Program-made: the position numbers and the translations under genes
Assembly: GCA_963556495.2 (NCBI GenBank)
Contig: OY747712.1
Coordinates: forward strand, 31,020,235 to 31,084,234
DNA from: Valencia hispanica
Lineage: Eukaryota; Chordata; Actinopteri; Cyprinodontiformes; Valenciidae
Direction: 5' to 3'
Length of the DNA stretch: 64,000 nucleotides
The notes under the pieces: model-generated
Databases searched by the model: none
What the model saw: the letters and a program-made list of their open reading frames with translations, nothing else
Told to the model about the DNA's origin: nothing
In this document: piece after piece, positions 47,251 to 59,471 of the stretch
How positions within the stretch are numbered: the first letter of the stretch is position 1
Layout of the letters: each line of letters begins with the position of its first letter

Positions 47251-48629
47251 AAAATGATTCAAACACTTTTGATGTATTTCAAAGGAGATTTGCTGCTATA
47301 GAGTGAACTAAGTTTAAATTAAGCAAACAATATCTAAAAATATAGACCAAAGGATCAAATACAAGAACTCGGGTACACAAAGATGTTGCCTGAGAACTCT
47401 CTTTAGGTAAAAAAAAAAATATCTGGAGCTACTGCTCAACAGTCTAATAACTTTTTTGTAGTTGGTACCATTTGTTTTATTTACATTTACACAATAATAA
47501 CTGTCCAACCTCCAGTATTAAGACACTGCCGGTTTGAGCACATGCCTGTCTTCTCCAGGCCAAAGGGAGGTCTTCTCAGCAGCTTACTCCTTCTGTAGTT
47601 TGTCTAGCCTCCACACAGACAGATAAACTCAAAGACGACTAGACAAAGTGCTTAATCACACCCATTGATCAGGCCTTGTATGCCAAGTAGAGCTACACTA
47701 TGTTTCGATCTTATAGAGCATGATACATAGCAAGTGTGTCCTGTGTCTGCAAGCATACTGCTGCCCTGTTTTTTGGGGTTTTTTTTTTTTTCTTGTCTCG
47801 GCCCTCCGGTGACACAGTTTCAGCTCCTACCACTGAGGAGAACTATGGCCCAATTCATGAGCAGTCCTCAGAGCCCCGTTTGGCCTAGATAGACCCGGCG
47901 AGCTGTGGGTAGAATCTGCCAGTGGTCGGATGCAACAGTTTTCCCACTGGCTCAGAAACTTATGAGAGGTGGATTTTCACATGCACCTGGTTTTCCCGGC
48001 TTGTAGGAAGCATACAAAACAGATGACTTTCCCCAAAAAAGAAGTGGATGCAAAACTACCAAACTAACAGTGGGAGTTAAGTGGAAATCTTTGAAAGTTA
48101 AAGTGCAAATTCAACAGATTTTTCATGATTTGCGTTTTATCAAAATGCTAATGTTTTCCTTCAATAATCATTTAAAAGTAACACGGACGCTTGCTCTCTG
48201 GTACATGTCACGAATCTTCATATTTAAAGATTTCTGAGCAGTCACAGGGCATCAAATCAGCTGCCCGTAAATTAAATCTGCTGCAGAAAAATTTAATTTG
48301 ACACACTCCAGGAGAGTCTGTTTCAATTTAAATGGATAGGTCAAGATTTTATTTAACTGGTGTGGGGAGCACTCAGCAAAAACTCATTTAAAACATGACA
48401 GCCTGTCGCTGGCTTGGTTACTCAGTAGTTTGACTTCTCATGTACGGGTCAGTCCACAGCATCAGCTGGAGTAAAGAAACAATACTGACTATGGTAATTT
48501 AGAAGACATGACAGAGATAAACAAGGAATAGCTTTAATTGTCTTGAACAAGTTCAGCAACAAAACCATACAACCCAGTTTCCGTAAGATTGTGATGCAGC
48601 TTTGAATGTGTGTAAAAGCAGTGTAACTT
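47251..48629. other. Intronic spacer, nothing recognised
   Basis: About 47520-48060 is relatively GC-balanced (e.g. ctcggccctccggtgacaca, agacccggcgagctgtgg) without open frames of note. No transposon ends identified. Could contain intronic regulatory DNA. Confidence 0.3.
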
Positions 48630-49592
48630 ATACACCGGTCACTTTATTAGATACATCCTGCAAGTACCAAAGTGGAGACCCTTTGCCTTCAGAGATACCT
48701 TAATTCTTCATGACAAATATTCAACAAGGTGTCCAAAACATTCCTCTTGGTCCATATTAACATGCTGCAGATTTGTCAACTGCACATCCCTGAAGCAAAC
48801 CTCCCATTCCAACATTACTAAAAAGAGGTCTATTTGATTGAGATGTAGTAACTGTAGAGGCCATCGGAGTACAGTGAACCCATTGTCCTTGTTCAAGATA
48901 CCTGTTTGAGATGATCTGAGCTTTTTGACATGGTGCCTTATCCTGCTGGAAACAGCTATTATAAGTTGGTAGACTGTGGTGATAAATGCTCAGTTGATAC
49001 TAAGAGGCCAAACGTTCGTCAATAAGAATACCATCCACACTGTTACACATCCATCACCAGTCTGAACCACTGACATATTGTTTATGGCAAATTCTGAACC
49101 TAGCAGTCAAATGTTGCAGCAAAAATCAAACCAGGCAAAATCTGTTCTTGTCCAGTTTTGGTGAGACTTTGTGAATTGTTGCCTCAGGTTCCTATTCTTA
49201 GCTGATACTCACCATGGTCTTCTGCCACTGTAGCCCATCTGCTTCAAGGTTTGATTTGTTTATTCAGACATGGTATTCTGCATACTGTATATTGGTGTCT
49301 TCATGTTGCCTACAACCAGTCTGCCCATTCTCGTCTGACCTCTGAGATCAACATGGCATTTCCTTCAACCCAACTGCTTCTCACTGGATATTTTCTGATT
49401 TTCAGGCAGTTCTGTGGTCTGAAAAAGACTATTCTCTTTCAATTGATCCTTTCACGTTTCTATTCTGTTTCTCAGTGTGAACTTGAACAAGTCTAAATGC
49501 CTATATATGTCCAGTTGCTGCCATGGGATTGGCTAATTTGCTATTTGTGTTACATAATTGAACAGGTGTATCTGTGGTTCTATAAAGCCCAT
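48630..49592 (-). mobile_element. Decayed Tc1/mariner of a second family
   Basis: The left end, acaccggtcactttattaga, is the hallmark terminal repeat of a widespread fish mariner-type family. The right end has gaacaggtgtatctgtgg. Inside, plus-strand text shows the reverse of the family's transposase: tgcagatttgtcaactgcac, tgtccttgttcaagatacct, tggtgagactttgtgaattg and gtctgcccattctcgtctga. All frames are broken. The right-hand part of the same family is fused to the Tc1 relic at 28.1-28.4 kb. Confidence 0.75.
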
Positions 49593-49694
49593 TTGAGTAA
49601 AAACAAAGCAGGAACAAGACAAACAACCTAGTCTGATAAAAGTTTTTGATTCCTGAAATTTATGTTAACATGTCAGTGTTGGCAAGTCTCAAAA

Positions 49695-49976
49695 GGTAAC
49701 TCATACATCCATCTATCCATGCATTTTCTGTACCCGTCCATCTTATGCAGGGTTGCAGTGGGGCTGGTGCCTATCTCCAGCAGTCATGGGGTGATAGGCG
49801 GGGTAAACTCTGGGCAGGTCACCAGTCCATCACAGGGCAACACAGAGACATACAGGACAAACAACCATACATTGCACACACTCATACGTAAGGGCAATTT
49901 AGAGAAACCAATTCACCTAACAGTCATGGTTTTGGACTGTGGGAGGAAGCCAGAATACCCGGAGGGAACCCACGCA

Positions 49977-49978
<2 letters not shown>
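49695..49978 (-). mobile_element. tRNA-derived SINE, head missing
   Basis: The plus strand reads tgcattttctgtacccgtcc, ggctggtgcctatctccagc, caccagtccatcacagggca, gggcaatttagagaaacc, tggactgtgggaggaagc, gagggaacccacgcagg. It stops exactly where the (TA)n tract begins. The tRNA-derived head expected after this point is absent. Confidence 0.75.

Positions 49979-50011
<33 letters not shown>
49979..50011. repeat. (TA)n microsatellite, left flank of Tc1
   Basis: About 16 TA units directly abutting the left terminal repeat of the Tc1 element. Confidence 0.95.
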
Positions 50012-50016
<5 letters not shown>

Positions 50017-51570
50017 GCTTGCAAAAGTATTCGCCCCCCTTGAACTTTTCCACATTTTGTCACATTACAGCCACAAACATGAATCAATTTTATTGGAATT
50101 CCAGGTGAAAGACCAATACAAAGTGGTGTACACGTGAGAAGTGGAACAAAAATCATACATGATTCCAAACATTTTTTACAAATAAATAACTGAAAAGTTG
50201 GGTGTGCGTAGTTATTCAGCCCCCTAAATCAAAACTTTGTAGAACCACCTTTTGCTGCAATCACAGCTGCCAGTCTTTTAGGGCATGTCTCTACCAGCTT
50301 TGCACATCTAGAGACTGAAATTCTTGCCCATTCTTCTTTGCAAAACAGCTCCAGCTCAGTCAGATTAGATGGACAGCATTTGTGAACAGCAGTTTTCAGA
50401 TTTTGCCACAGATTCTCGATTGGATTTAGATCTGGACTTTGACTGGGCCATTCTAACACATGGATATGTTTTGTTTTAAACCATTCCATTGTTGCCCTGG
50501 CTTTATGTTTAGGGTCGTTGTCCTGCTGGAAGGTGAACCTCCGCCCCAGTCTCAAGTCTTTTGCAGACTCCAAGAGGTTTTCTTCCAAGATTGCCCTGTA
50601 TTTGGCTCCATCCATCTTCCCATCAACTCTGACCAGCTTCCCTGTCCCTGCTGAAGAGAAGCACCCCCAGAGCATGATGCTGCCACCACCATATTTGACA
50701 GTGGGGATGGTGTGTTCAGAGTGATGTGCAGTGTTAGTTTTCCGCCACACATAGCGTTTTGCATTTTGGCCAAAAAGTTCCATTTTGGTCTCATCTGACC
50801 AGAGCACCTTCTTCCACATGTTTGCTGTGTCCCCCACATGGCTTGTGGCAAACTGCAAACGGGACTTCTTATGGTTTTCTTTTAACAATGGCTTTCTTCT
50901 TGCCACTCTTCCATAAAGGCCAACTTTGTGCAGTGCACCACTAATAGTTGTCCTATGGACAGATTCCCCCACCTGAGCTGTAGATCTCTGCAGCTCATCC
51001 AGAGTCACCATGGGCCTCTTGGCTATATTTCTGATCAGCGCTCTCCTTGTTCGGCCTGTGAGTTTAGGTGGACGGCCTTGTCTTGGTAGGTTTACAGTTG
51101 TGCCATACTCCTTCCATTTCTGATTGATTGCTTGAACAGTGCTCCGTGGGATATTCAAGGCTTGGGAAATCTTTGTAGCCTAAGCCTGCTTTAAATTTCT
51201 CAATAACTTTATCCCTGACCTGTCTGGTGTGTTCTTTGGACTTCATGGTGTTGTTGCTCCCAACATTCTCTTAGACAACCTCTGAGGCCATCACAGGGCA
51301 GCTGTATTTGTACTGACATTAGATTACACACAGGTGCACTCTATTTAGTCATTAGCACTCATCAGACAATGTCTATGGGCAACTGACTGCACTCAGACCA
51401 AAGGGGGCTGAATAATTACGCACACCCCACTTTTCAGTTATTTATTTGTAAGAAATGTTTGGAATCATGTATGGTCTTTCACCTGGAATTCCAATAAAAT
51501 TGATTCATGCTTGTGGCTGTAATGTGACAAAATGTGGAAAAGTTCAAGGGGGCCGAATACTTTTGCAAGC

Positions 51571-51575
<5 letters not shown>
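50012..51575 (-). mobile_element. Near-intact Tc1-type transposon
   Basis: Ends tagtggcttgcaaaagtatt and its inverse aatacttttgcaagccacta. Long imperfect inverted repeats of about 200 bp continue inwards (cacattttgtcacattacag, attttattggaattccagg). The right arm lacks about 45 bp present in the left. Both flanks are TA, as expected for Tc1 target duplication, here within (TA)n. It carries one transposase gene on the minus strand, opposite to CAMSAP2. Confidence 0.92.
50229..51246 (-). pseudogene. Tc1 transposase with a single frameshift
   Basis: The ATG at 51246 starts MKSKEHTRQVRDKVIEKFKA, the first helix-turn-helix. After GLGY the frame shifts near 51195, consistent with loss of two A in an A run. 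The other frame, from about 51160, then runs open to the family C-terminus at 50229. It has NIPRSTVQAINQKWKEYG, the GRPPKL AT-hook-like linker, and the full catalytic triad: WSDETK, QQDNDPKH and NPIENLW. It ends in LAAVIAAKGGSTKF. Family length is about 340 residues. Its cut-and-paste activity would need both halves, so this copy is probably silent, but it is the youngest-looking transposon here. Confidence 0.92.

Positions 51576-51659
<84 letters not shown>
51576..51659. repeat. (TA)n microsatellite, right flank of Tc1
   Basis: About 42 TA units, the longest microsatellite in the window after the AAAG run. Confidence 0.95.
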
Positions 51660-51662
<3 letters not shown>

Positions 51663-52680
51663 ATGGACTGGAGTTTGTTATTTGCTGAACTGCAGCCAGA
51701 TGGACTTCTACTTTAGAGCAAAGGTTGAATAATAATTTGAAAAATGATAATTATGCAGATGGCTGACAGTGAAGAATAGGATTTGGAGAACATTTTAAGA
51801 AGATTTGAAGAAAATACAGTATGAACAGGAGTACTGCAACAAAAACATTTAGTTTTTTTAGTTGTTTTTTAAAAACATAGATCAGCATCTTTATAATAAA
51901 AATTTAGCTTTAGGATTATGGGCAAATAACAATGTCTTCTTTAGCATCTAAAATCTAATGCTAGAAGAAAATGTAAGTTTTGATGTTGTAATTTTTGCAC
52001 TATTGTCTTTCTTTAATGTCTTTGCACCAGGAGAAGGTATGAGCATTTGTGTATGGGATTTATTTGTTTTTGTTGTAGAGCTTCAGCTTGAATTTGTGTC
52101 ATTGGCCAGAAAACTACTCATCTCCGAGTTCATGCAGTGATTTCTACACACTCTTGTTTTCAGTATAACTCTGCCTGAAAGCCTGAAGATCACACCCTTT
52201 TAGTAACAGTCATTAACCTTGTTGCATCTGTTCAGGGAGTGTGTGGATCCCTTAATAATATTCTGCAGTAAAAAATCTTAATCATATTTACTGTAACAGT
52301 GCACAGTTTAAGCTATTTTTTTTAACTCGTGTCAACTCATTTAAAGGTGCTGCTTATATTTTAGTGAAAAAAAACATACATCTTTTGACAAAGTACCAAA
52401 AGATATAGTTTTGTTATTTGTGTTGGAGGAGAGGTTGAAGCCATAAGTGATGGTAAATATACATTTAGATGTAGATGTTTCTATGTTCTAGGTGTTTTTA
52501 AAGGAGTTTGCTAGTAAGTTGTCAAGTTCATGTCTCTTTAAACAATCTGTAATTGTTGGTTAGAACGGGATTTATCTTACAATGATCTTGATTATTTATG
52601 CTAAAACGGAAAGATGCAGGGGAATCATTCTCTTCTGAAATCATTAAAAGAAACATTGATAATGACTTTATTTGCCACAG
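51660..52680. other. Intronic AT-rich spacer, nothing recognised
   Basis: No coding motif or transposon end supported. The upstream part of the next LINE may begin here but is too eroded to place. Confidence 0.4.
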
Positions 52681-52689
52681 TTGATAGAC

Positions 52690-54540
52690 TAACTAATCCT
52701 CCTGTGACAAAAGCCACTGAAGTAAATTCCACCAGGGCTTGCAATGAATTTGCCAGCTTTTTTACTGCACAGGTTGACAATTAGAGGCTCAATCTGTACA
52801 TCTGTACCAAACCCACTACCAATGTTTTCCCCACTCAACAACAATGTAGAGAAAATGTCGTAATTCCAAAAACTAAACCAAACAGACGTGGAAGAAATCA
52901 TTGAGAATGTTTTCCCTGTCATTAGGCCTTATCTGATTCAAACGGTTAACTCATTCCTTCTGTCAGGTGTCTTCCTCTAGGCTTTAAAAACAACAGTTAT
53001 CAAACCACTGCTAAAAAAGAAGAATCTGTACAACATGTTAATGCGGAACTAAGGGCCAATCTCTAATCTTCCATTCATCAGTAAAATGATTGAAAAAGCT
53101 GTGCTTCAGCAGTTAAATAGCTTCTTAACAATGACCAACAGTTTTTGATATTTTTTAGTCTGGTTTCCGTGCTCACCACAGCTCCGAGACTGCCCTTCAA
53201 GTGTTCAATGATATATGCTTAAATTCAGACTGTGGTAAAACCCAAGTGCTGGTACTTTTGGACCTCAGTGCAGCATTTGATACTGTTGACCATGATATAT
53301 TATTGGAATGACTGGAGAGCTGGGCCGGACTCTCTGGTACAGTACTTGGCTGGTTTGAATCTTACCTAAAGAACAGGAACTTCTTTGTGTCAATAGGTAA
53401 TTCTTTATCAGAACAGACAGAAATCACATGTGGGTTTGCCCCAGGGCTCCATCCTGGGGCCCAACCTGTTTAATTTCTACATGATCCCACTAGCCAAGAT
53501 TATAACAACCAATAAGATTAGTTATTCTAACTATGCAGATAATACTTCTTACTACATTACAATGGCGACTTTGAACCTATCCAAACCTTAAGTGAATGCA
53601 TTAAGCAAATCAATGGATGGATGTGCCATAATTTCCTCCAGCTGAACAGAAACAAAACTGAAGTAATTATTTTTGGACTTAAACAGGAACGATCAAGAGT
53701 CAGCACACAGCTTCCGTTATTACAGCTAGAAACTACTGATCAGGCCTGAAATCTAGATGTACTGTAGTAATGGACCCGGACCTCCAGGGTCACATAAAAG
53801 CAATAACAATGTCAACCTTCTATCACCTGAAGAACATTTCTAGGATTAAAGGACTGATGTCACAACAGGATCTCGAATAACTCATCCATGCGTTTATCTT
53901 TATACAGATTGATTACTGCAACAGTGTCCTCACAGGTCTGCCTAAAAAGTCAATCAGACATCTGCAGCTGATCCAGAATCCTGCTGCTCACGTCCTCACT
54001 AGAACCAAGAAAGTAGAGCACATCACTCCAGTTCTAAAGTCCTTACACTGGCTCCCTGTAGCTCAGAGTATAGACTTAAATAGACAAAATACTTTTACTA
54101 GTTTAGAAATCATTGATTGGCTTAGCATCAAAGTATGTTGAAGACTTGTTGTCACTATATCAACCCCCCAGACCACTCAGGTCTTCCTACTCTAGTCTAC
54201 TAATCATTCCCAGAATTACAACCAAACATGTAGAAGCAAGTTTCAGTTTCTATGCTCCCCTTATCTGGAACCAACTCTAAGATTACTGTAAAGCTGCTGA
54301 AACACTGAGTTCCTTCAAATCAAAGCTAAAAACCCATCTGTTTAGAGCGGCTTTGAGTAAGTGATTAATAATAGCTGGAATGTCATATGTTTTAATGTGT
54401 CATATGTGTCTTTAATGTTGCGTTTCATGCTTTTATTGCTGCTTTTATTTTATTGTATCCCCTAATGATGTAAAGCACCTTGAATTACCTAGTTGTTGAA
54501 AATGTGCTATACAAATAAAGTTGCCTTGCCTTGCCTAAAA
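52690..54540 (+). pseudogene. L2-type LINE ORF2 relic
   Basis: Conceptual pieces in order: the pre-RT stretch, [10 protein letters not shown] then [58 protein letters not shown], a GAPQGS-like block (tttgccccagggctccatcctggg), YADN in place of [18 protein letters not shown], then the C-terminal part with IDYCNSVLTGLP-like and HLFRAA-like sequence. Stops and frameshifts are frequent. It ends at about 54540 with cttgccttgcctaaaa, a typical L2 tail of short repeats. Dead; second catalytic Asp of the YADD box replaced. Confidence 0.85.
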
Positions 54541-55680
54541 CTAACTTTATAATGTTTGTATAAAAAATAGCTTTACGCCGGCAGAGATAAGCACAGCGCC
54601 ATTAGCTTGTTCCCAGGGGTCTCCAGAGGAGCGGTCTTCTCCATGCTTGGACTTCCCGTGGCAGCTACTTCCTGTCTGTTTCCTCTTTGATGGCCAACAC
54701 AAAGCACTCGATGAGGCAGATTTTTGCTGAACTTAAAAAAAACACTTTTGCTTGCTGTGTTATTGTGTTTGCTGATGTAACTCTTCAAGAAAAAGCCGTT
54801 GTGTGAGTAGAGAGCTGCTTTGACTGTTTTCTGAAGGTGGGTTCATACAGTAACTGAACATTTCCATAAAAAGAGTCATCTTACACCAAAGTCACTTTAG
54901 TGAACAAATCATCTTGCTCGTGTGAGTATAGATGTGGTAATTAACTCTAATCTGTAGACATGGTTACAAGTTGGACTAATTAAAGAGTTATGATGCAGAA
55001 TTTCTTATTATATAGAGGTCTAACATCTGCGTGTTGCTTTGAATATCTCCTTTCATCACCCAGTGTGGCTTCATGGGGAGGCTGCTGTAACCACAGCTTC
55101 TGGAAAACTGCAGAAGGCTGATCACAAGCGGACTGAATGTTATATTTGTTTCTCTAAACAGAGCATTGCATATTCGTTTTCTGGAGCCATTTAGTCAAGA
55201 TTTATGAATCTTTTCTGAGCTTATTTTGAAGGGGAAACATTGTTCCTTTAAGCTGGATTCCTTTAGTGCTCTTTGTTTTCCTTGGAGTGGTTCAGAGACA
55301 GGCAGAGAGGAAATAACCCCCGCACACCAGGGATACACACTTATCCAGGAGCATAAGTGTGTCACCACACACTCACACAGAGACATTCCTACACAGGAGC
55401 GTTGTCGGAAAGTGGCACTAATAAGAAGTGAATGCTTATAGGAGGCTGTTTATGAGGAGTATTGTTGAGCTCTGAGTCACAACTTGTAGTTAAAAACAAC
55501 ATGATGTCATGAAGAAAGAAAAAAGCTAAAGAGCAGTGACTGAGTCCTGAGTCTCCCAGTGGGGGTGTGCTTGTAAGACTTGTGTTGTAGAAACCACAAA
55601 GCGACAGACTCCGTTTCTATTTTTGCAAAAAGTAAATCCCCATAAAGCGTTTAAAGTTTACGCATCTAAAGTTATACCTT
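54541..55680. other. Intronic spacer, nothing recognised
   Basis: No exon or element supported. Short frames at 54573-54788 and 55195-55441 show no known motifs. Confidence 0.4.
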
Positions 55681-55685
55681 CTCTC

Positions 55686-55765
55686 AGGGGCGGCCTGGCC
55701 ATAGGGAGGTGCAGGAGTTTTCCCAAATGGCCAGTCTGTTCTAGGGCCGGTGGCTGGAACTTTTT
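55686..55765. repeat. Interspersed repeat fragment (ggggcggcctggcc type)
   Basis: caggggcggcctggccatag, ggagttttcccaaatggcc and tctagggccggtgg are the signature of a widespread vertebrate hAT-like repeat with GC-rich inverted ends. Confidence 0.5.
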
Positions 55766-55893
55766 TTTTTTTTTTTGTACTCCAAAAGCAACTGCGTTTG
55801 AGTCACTGTTGTGATCCTACTGTGTCTGTTTGTGTGCGTGAGTGAGGCATCTCCCTTAATAAAAGATCTTTGTGAGCGGTACTGCCGCTATAT

Positions 55894-56200
55894 ATGGAGG
55901 ACCGTTCCTCCTGAAATTGAAAGTAAATAAATAAATGTGGAAATAAATTAGGTAATACATTTGTAAATAAATATAGAAATAAGTAAATTAATTCGGAAAT
56001 TAATAATTAAATAAATGTGGAAATAAATAGTTAAATGAAGAAAGAAATAAAGGTGGAAAAAAAATAATAAATGTGCAAATTAATGAATACTTTTTTTATT
56101 TATTCCCAAATGTATTTATTTATTTTCAATCGTATTCACCCATTTATTTATTTCCACATTTATTTATTTATTGTCAATTTTGGCAGGTACGGTCCTCCAT
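55894..56200. mobile_element. Foldback MITE with long inverted arms
   Basis: The left arm reads atggaggaccgttcctcctg, aaattgaaagtaaataaat, then aaatgtggaaataaat. The right arm is its inverse: atttatttccacatttattt, ttgtcaattttggcaggtac, ggtcctccat. Arms of about 110-130 bp made largely of AAATA units face each other around an A-rich centre, so the RNA or DNA strand would form a long hairpin. No coding capacity. Similar elements are common in fish and amniotes. Confidence 0.8.
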
Positions 56201-56603
56201 AGGGCACACCGCTGATCTCTACTGTCCATCAGCCTGCAGAGCGGCAGATTGCGTACTCATGTTGTAAATCTTTCATTACTTTTTGGACTTGCTGTATGAT
56301 TCTGCATGTGGGTTAAAAGATTTCAAGGCAAGGCAATAGTTTTTTGAAAGTGGTTAATTTTCAGATGAACTTTCTCTAACCTGCTAAACATAACATTGCA
56401 ATGAATTATTTCCATTTCATTTCCAACTGCTGCCATTTATTTGATCTGGAAATTGATGTACATAAACAAATATGGCCCACAGTCGCTAGGCTAAGATGTT
56501 TTCTCCATTCTTGAATCACCAAATCAGCCACGGAAAAGTGTCTCTCTCGCTGGATGCACTTTATTCCACTGAGTTTGGAAATATTCCGCCATGTTTTTAT
56601 GTT

Positions 56604-57352
56604 AAGAACAGAGGTTGGTAGAGTACCCAAAATTGTATTCAGGTAAGAGTAGCAATAAAAGTACAAAGTATAAAGTAGCCATCCAAGAATTTACTCAAGA
56701 GTAACAATATGTAAAAAGGCTACTCGAGTGCTGAGTTACTCATAAGATCAGTTTTGTTGACACTGTTTATTTAAAATGATTCATCAGACAGACAAAAATT
56801 TAAAATGATGTGAGAATTATTGTATGGCATTATGGTATTTTAAAGAGTATAATGAAAGAATTAAAACAAATATAATTACAAAATAAATTTAAAGTAGAGG
56901 AAACACTTTTTTTAAATCGCAATTTTCAACATAAAATTGATTAAATTAATACTTACAATGGGGAATGTATCTGTTTAAGAACAGCGTTCCATTGACAATA
57001 TATAGTGTTCACCGTATATTTAACTGATCTCTAAATAGCTCATCAGCTAGAAAATAACATAAGAACAACAAATCTTGTGTACAAGGTCTCACTTTACTGT
57101 AGGTTTGTGTCCTTGTCTGGTGCATTTTTGGTTTGTTTTGATTCAGTGAATTTACTTTACTTTAGGTAGATGATCCAGAAATGTTACTGAAGAAATAGTT
57201 ATTACTAATTATTAAAAAAAAGAATTATTACTACATAATAATTTTACTCAAGTAAAAGTAAAAAGTGTTGTGCAGTAAAACTGCTAAAACTTGTTTGTTT
57301 GTTTGTTTTTACAAAAACTACTCAAGTAAATCTAACTAGATTCTCACTTCTG
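56604..57352. repeat. MITE-like repeat (agaggttggtagagtac type)
   Basis: The left part has aacagaggttggtagagtac, tattcaggtaagagtagca and atttactcaagagtaac. The right part has tttactcaagtaaaagtaaa and actactcaagtaaatctaac. These are the familiar parts of a widespread fish repeat rich in ACTCAAGTA words. The centre is AT-rich and unassigned. Confidence 0.6.
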
Positions 57353-57787
57353 GTTGTGACGACATAAAACATATTATTAGCCTATTACTATGTTATTAAT
57401 ATTATTGGTAGTATAAATTTTTTTTTTTTTTACTACCAATAGAAATACCAAATACTAATACAAAATCGTATTTTTGTTAAATTTATGGTTCCACTTGCAT
57501 CCTTTGAGCAATCAGATAAAAGGCCTCTCCAAGCCAAGCTACCTGGCTGAATTTCAACAGCAGCCCACCCCCGCCTTCTGTAGTCATGGAAACACAACTG
57601 AATGTGAGTTTATGTTCATCCATGTTCATGTCTTCAAAACATTTTGGGCGGTTGAAGTATGTTAGACATGACAAACTGTGATAGTTTGATGTGTGTGATG
57701 TGGCTCACCACCCAGGGTGGCACAGCCTTTTGGAGTGGCATGAGCTTGCCTAAAACAGAAAAAAGGCCCTGAGTGAGTTTTGTAATA

Positions 57788-58241
57788 CAGTGGACACCCA
57801 CCTATTTGTGGTTCAGTGTTTGTGGATTTGTCACTGCAGCGAGATGCCAAATTACTTAAAATTCACACATTTGTGGATTTTTCCGTAGAGCATATCTGAA
57901 ATAAATGCAGCTTGAGAAGCTGAAATAACTAGGCACAATGCTGGTTGACATGCTGTTGGCTGAAATTTACAAAGCAGCCAATACAGGATCGGCATTTATT
58001 TTTGCTGGCGCTGATTGGCTGTACCCCCAAGAGTGGAAATAAGGAAAACTGTAGATATTTACTTCTGCAGTAGTGCTAATACAGTTCCGAACTGAGCATA
58101 CTAATGCATATTAAGGTTTATTTGATGCTTGAACAATTAAAATAGGTAGTTATAAGTGTTTTTACAAGCGGCCTCAAGTATTTGTGGATTTTAGCTATTA
58201 ATGGGCAGCTGTGGACCCCCACAAATACCAGGGGTGCACTG
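57788..58241. mobile_element. Tigger/pogo-like MITE
   Basis: It starts TA-CAGTGGACACCC and ends GGGGTGCACTG-TA, giving inverted CAGTG ends inside a TA duplication. The subterminal words tatttgtggttcagtgtttg and aagtatttgtggattttag are typical of pogo/Tigger-derived repeats. About 454 bp, no transposase. Confidence 0.7.
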
Positions 58242-59211
58242 TACTTATATGCTTGTCCACTCAGCGGGGAGTGGGCGCCCCGTTGTGTTTAAGTGGTGTA
58301 ATACCTAGTTAATGTCTGCCGTTTCTCCTCTCACCAGTGATATCTTGCAGGAGAAACAGCAGCACACGCCCTATCGGAAAGGTAGTGTGTTTGTCATTCC
58401 AGCCGTTCATTCACATCCCAATTTTAATTTAACTTTTCCTGTTCGCCCCCAACACTAGTAAGATCACATTTTATAGCTGGAGTTGAATGCACCATCCCTC
58501 CTTCTCCTACCAATTGTTAAATGCTACCAGATTTTTTTTATCTGCAGCAACATCTACTGTCCAAAAAAAGAATAGCGATGAGCGTCATGCGCCTCAGTTG
58601 AACTACAGTAGGGGTATTCTTCATGGCAGTGCACATTATCGGCATCAGATGCACCTCAGTAACAATGCTCCTAGCATTTTCTATCAAAGCACCCACAACA
58701 GCTGTGTCTGGTCTAGTCAGCATCTGACTCCCAGCAAACCTTTTTGAACCTGTTCCATTCAGGAGCATCAAGACTTCTGATAACAGTATCCAAGGCTGGA
58801 GTCTAGTATTGTGTCCTGTCTCGGTGGACTTTAGCACGACTCTTCTAATGCCTGTTAGAGGCACCTTACTTTACGAGACGCAGTGTGGTGCCAATTATGC
58901 ATCATACAGTAGGTGTAGCAGTGACAGTGATTTGTAGCTTTTGCTATTTCAATCTTTAAGGAATCTAGACAGTATTTGATGATCAGTGTCTAAAAGGGTT
59001 AGACATATCAAAACTGAACTGGAATATTCTGCACTGAACAGAGAATCTTTATAAAACAGAGTATCGTATCTCATCCACAGAAAACTGACACTTACCCCAC
59101 AACCTTAAGTGGATGAATAAGTGGGTTGAGATAAATGCTGCAAAACATGAAAACCAAACTTTATCTTTTTAACTTCTTTCTCCTGTAACCTTCCTTACTC
59201 TCTGCTTTTAG
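58242..59211. other. Intronic spacer before CAMSAP2 exon 2
   Basis: About 58480-58870 holds a 108-codon minus-strand frame without recognised motifs. It may be part of an eroded transposon. The last 50 bp form the pyrimidine-rich acceptor tract of exon 2 (cttctttctcctgtaacctt, ccttactctctgcttttag). Confidence 0.4.
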
Positions 59212-59471
59212 ATGCAGTTCCAGAGGAGCTGGCCGAGCCCTTCTATAGGGACCAATACAACCAGGAACACCTGAAGCCTCCTGTCGCCTGCCTGCTTCAG
59301 TCCGCAGAGCTGTACTGCCGTGCAGGAAGCCTTATCCTCCGCAGCGATGCTGTTAAACCTTTACTGGGACACAACGCCGTCATTCAGGCCCTGGCCCAGA
59401 AGGGGCTGTATGTCACAGATCAGGACAGACTGGTAACCGAGAGAGACCTGACCAGCACACCAATACATATG
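59212..59471 (+). CDS. CAMSAP2: CAMSAP2 exon 2
   Basis: The 260-base exon joins exon 1 in phase 1 (G + AT gives Asp) and ends in phase 0 at ATG before gtgagc. It encodes 87 residues including the split Asp: AVPEELAEPFYRDQYNQEHL, SAELYCRAGSLILRSDAVKP, LLGHNAVIQALAQKGLYVTD and RLVTERDLTSTPIHM. It aligns without gaps to the CAMSAP2 N-terminal region ahead of the CH domain, and the QALAQKGLYVTDQ block separates it from CAMSAP1/3. The next exon, expected to start with SAHLAMID-like sequence, was not found before the window ends. Confidence 0.95.

Larger units (their letters stand above)
45839..59211 (+). other. CAMSAP2: CAMSAP2 intron 1 (13.4 kb)
   Basis: Bounded by gtaggt and tctgcttttag. Much of it is transposon: a Tc1 relic at 46.3-47.25, a mariner-type relic at 48.6-49.6, a SINE at 49.7-50.0, a near-intact Tc1 at 50.0-51.6, an L2 LINE at 52.7-54.5, a foldback MITE at 55.9-56.2, and two further MITE-like repeats up to 58.2 kb. 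No internal exon was recognised. Confidence 0.85.

Noticed and set aside
50460..50944. Plus-strand frames over the 50-kb Tc1 element
   Set aside because: Antisense of the transposase.
58538..58864. 108-codon minus-strand frame in CAMSAP2 intron 1
   Set aside because: No recognised domain or splice support; may be an eroded transposon, but no ends were found.
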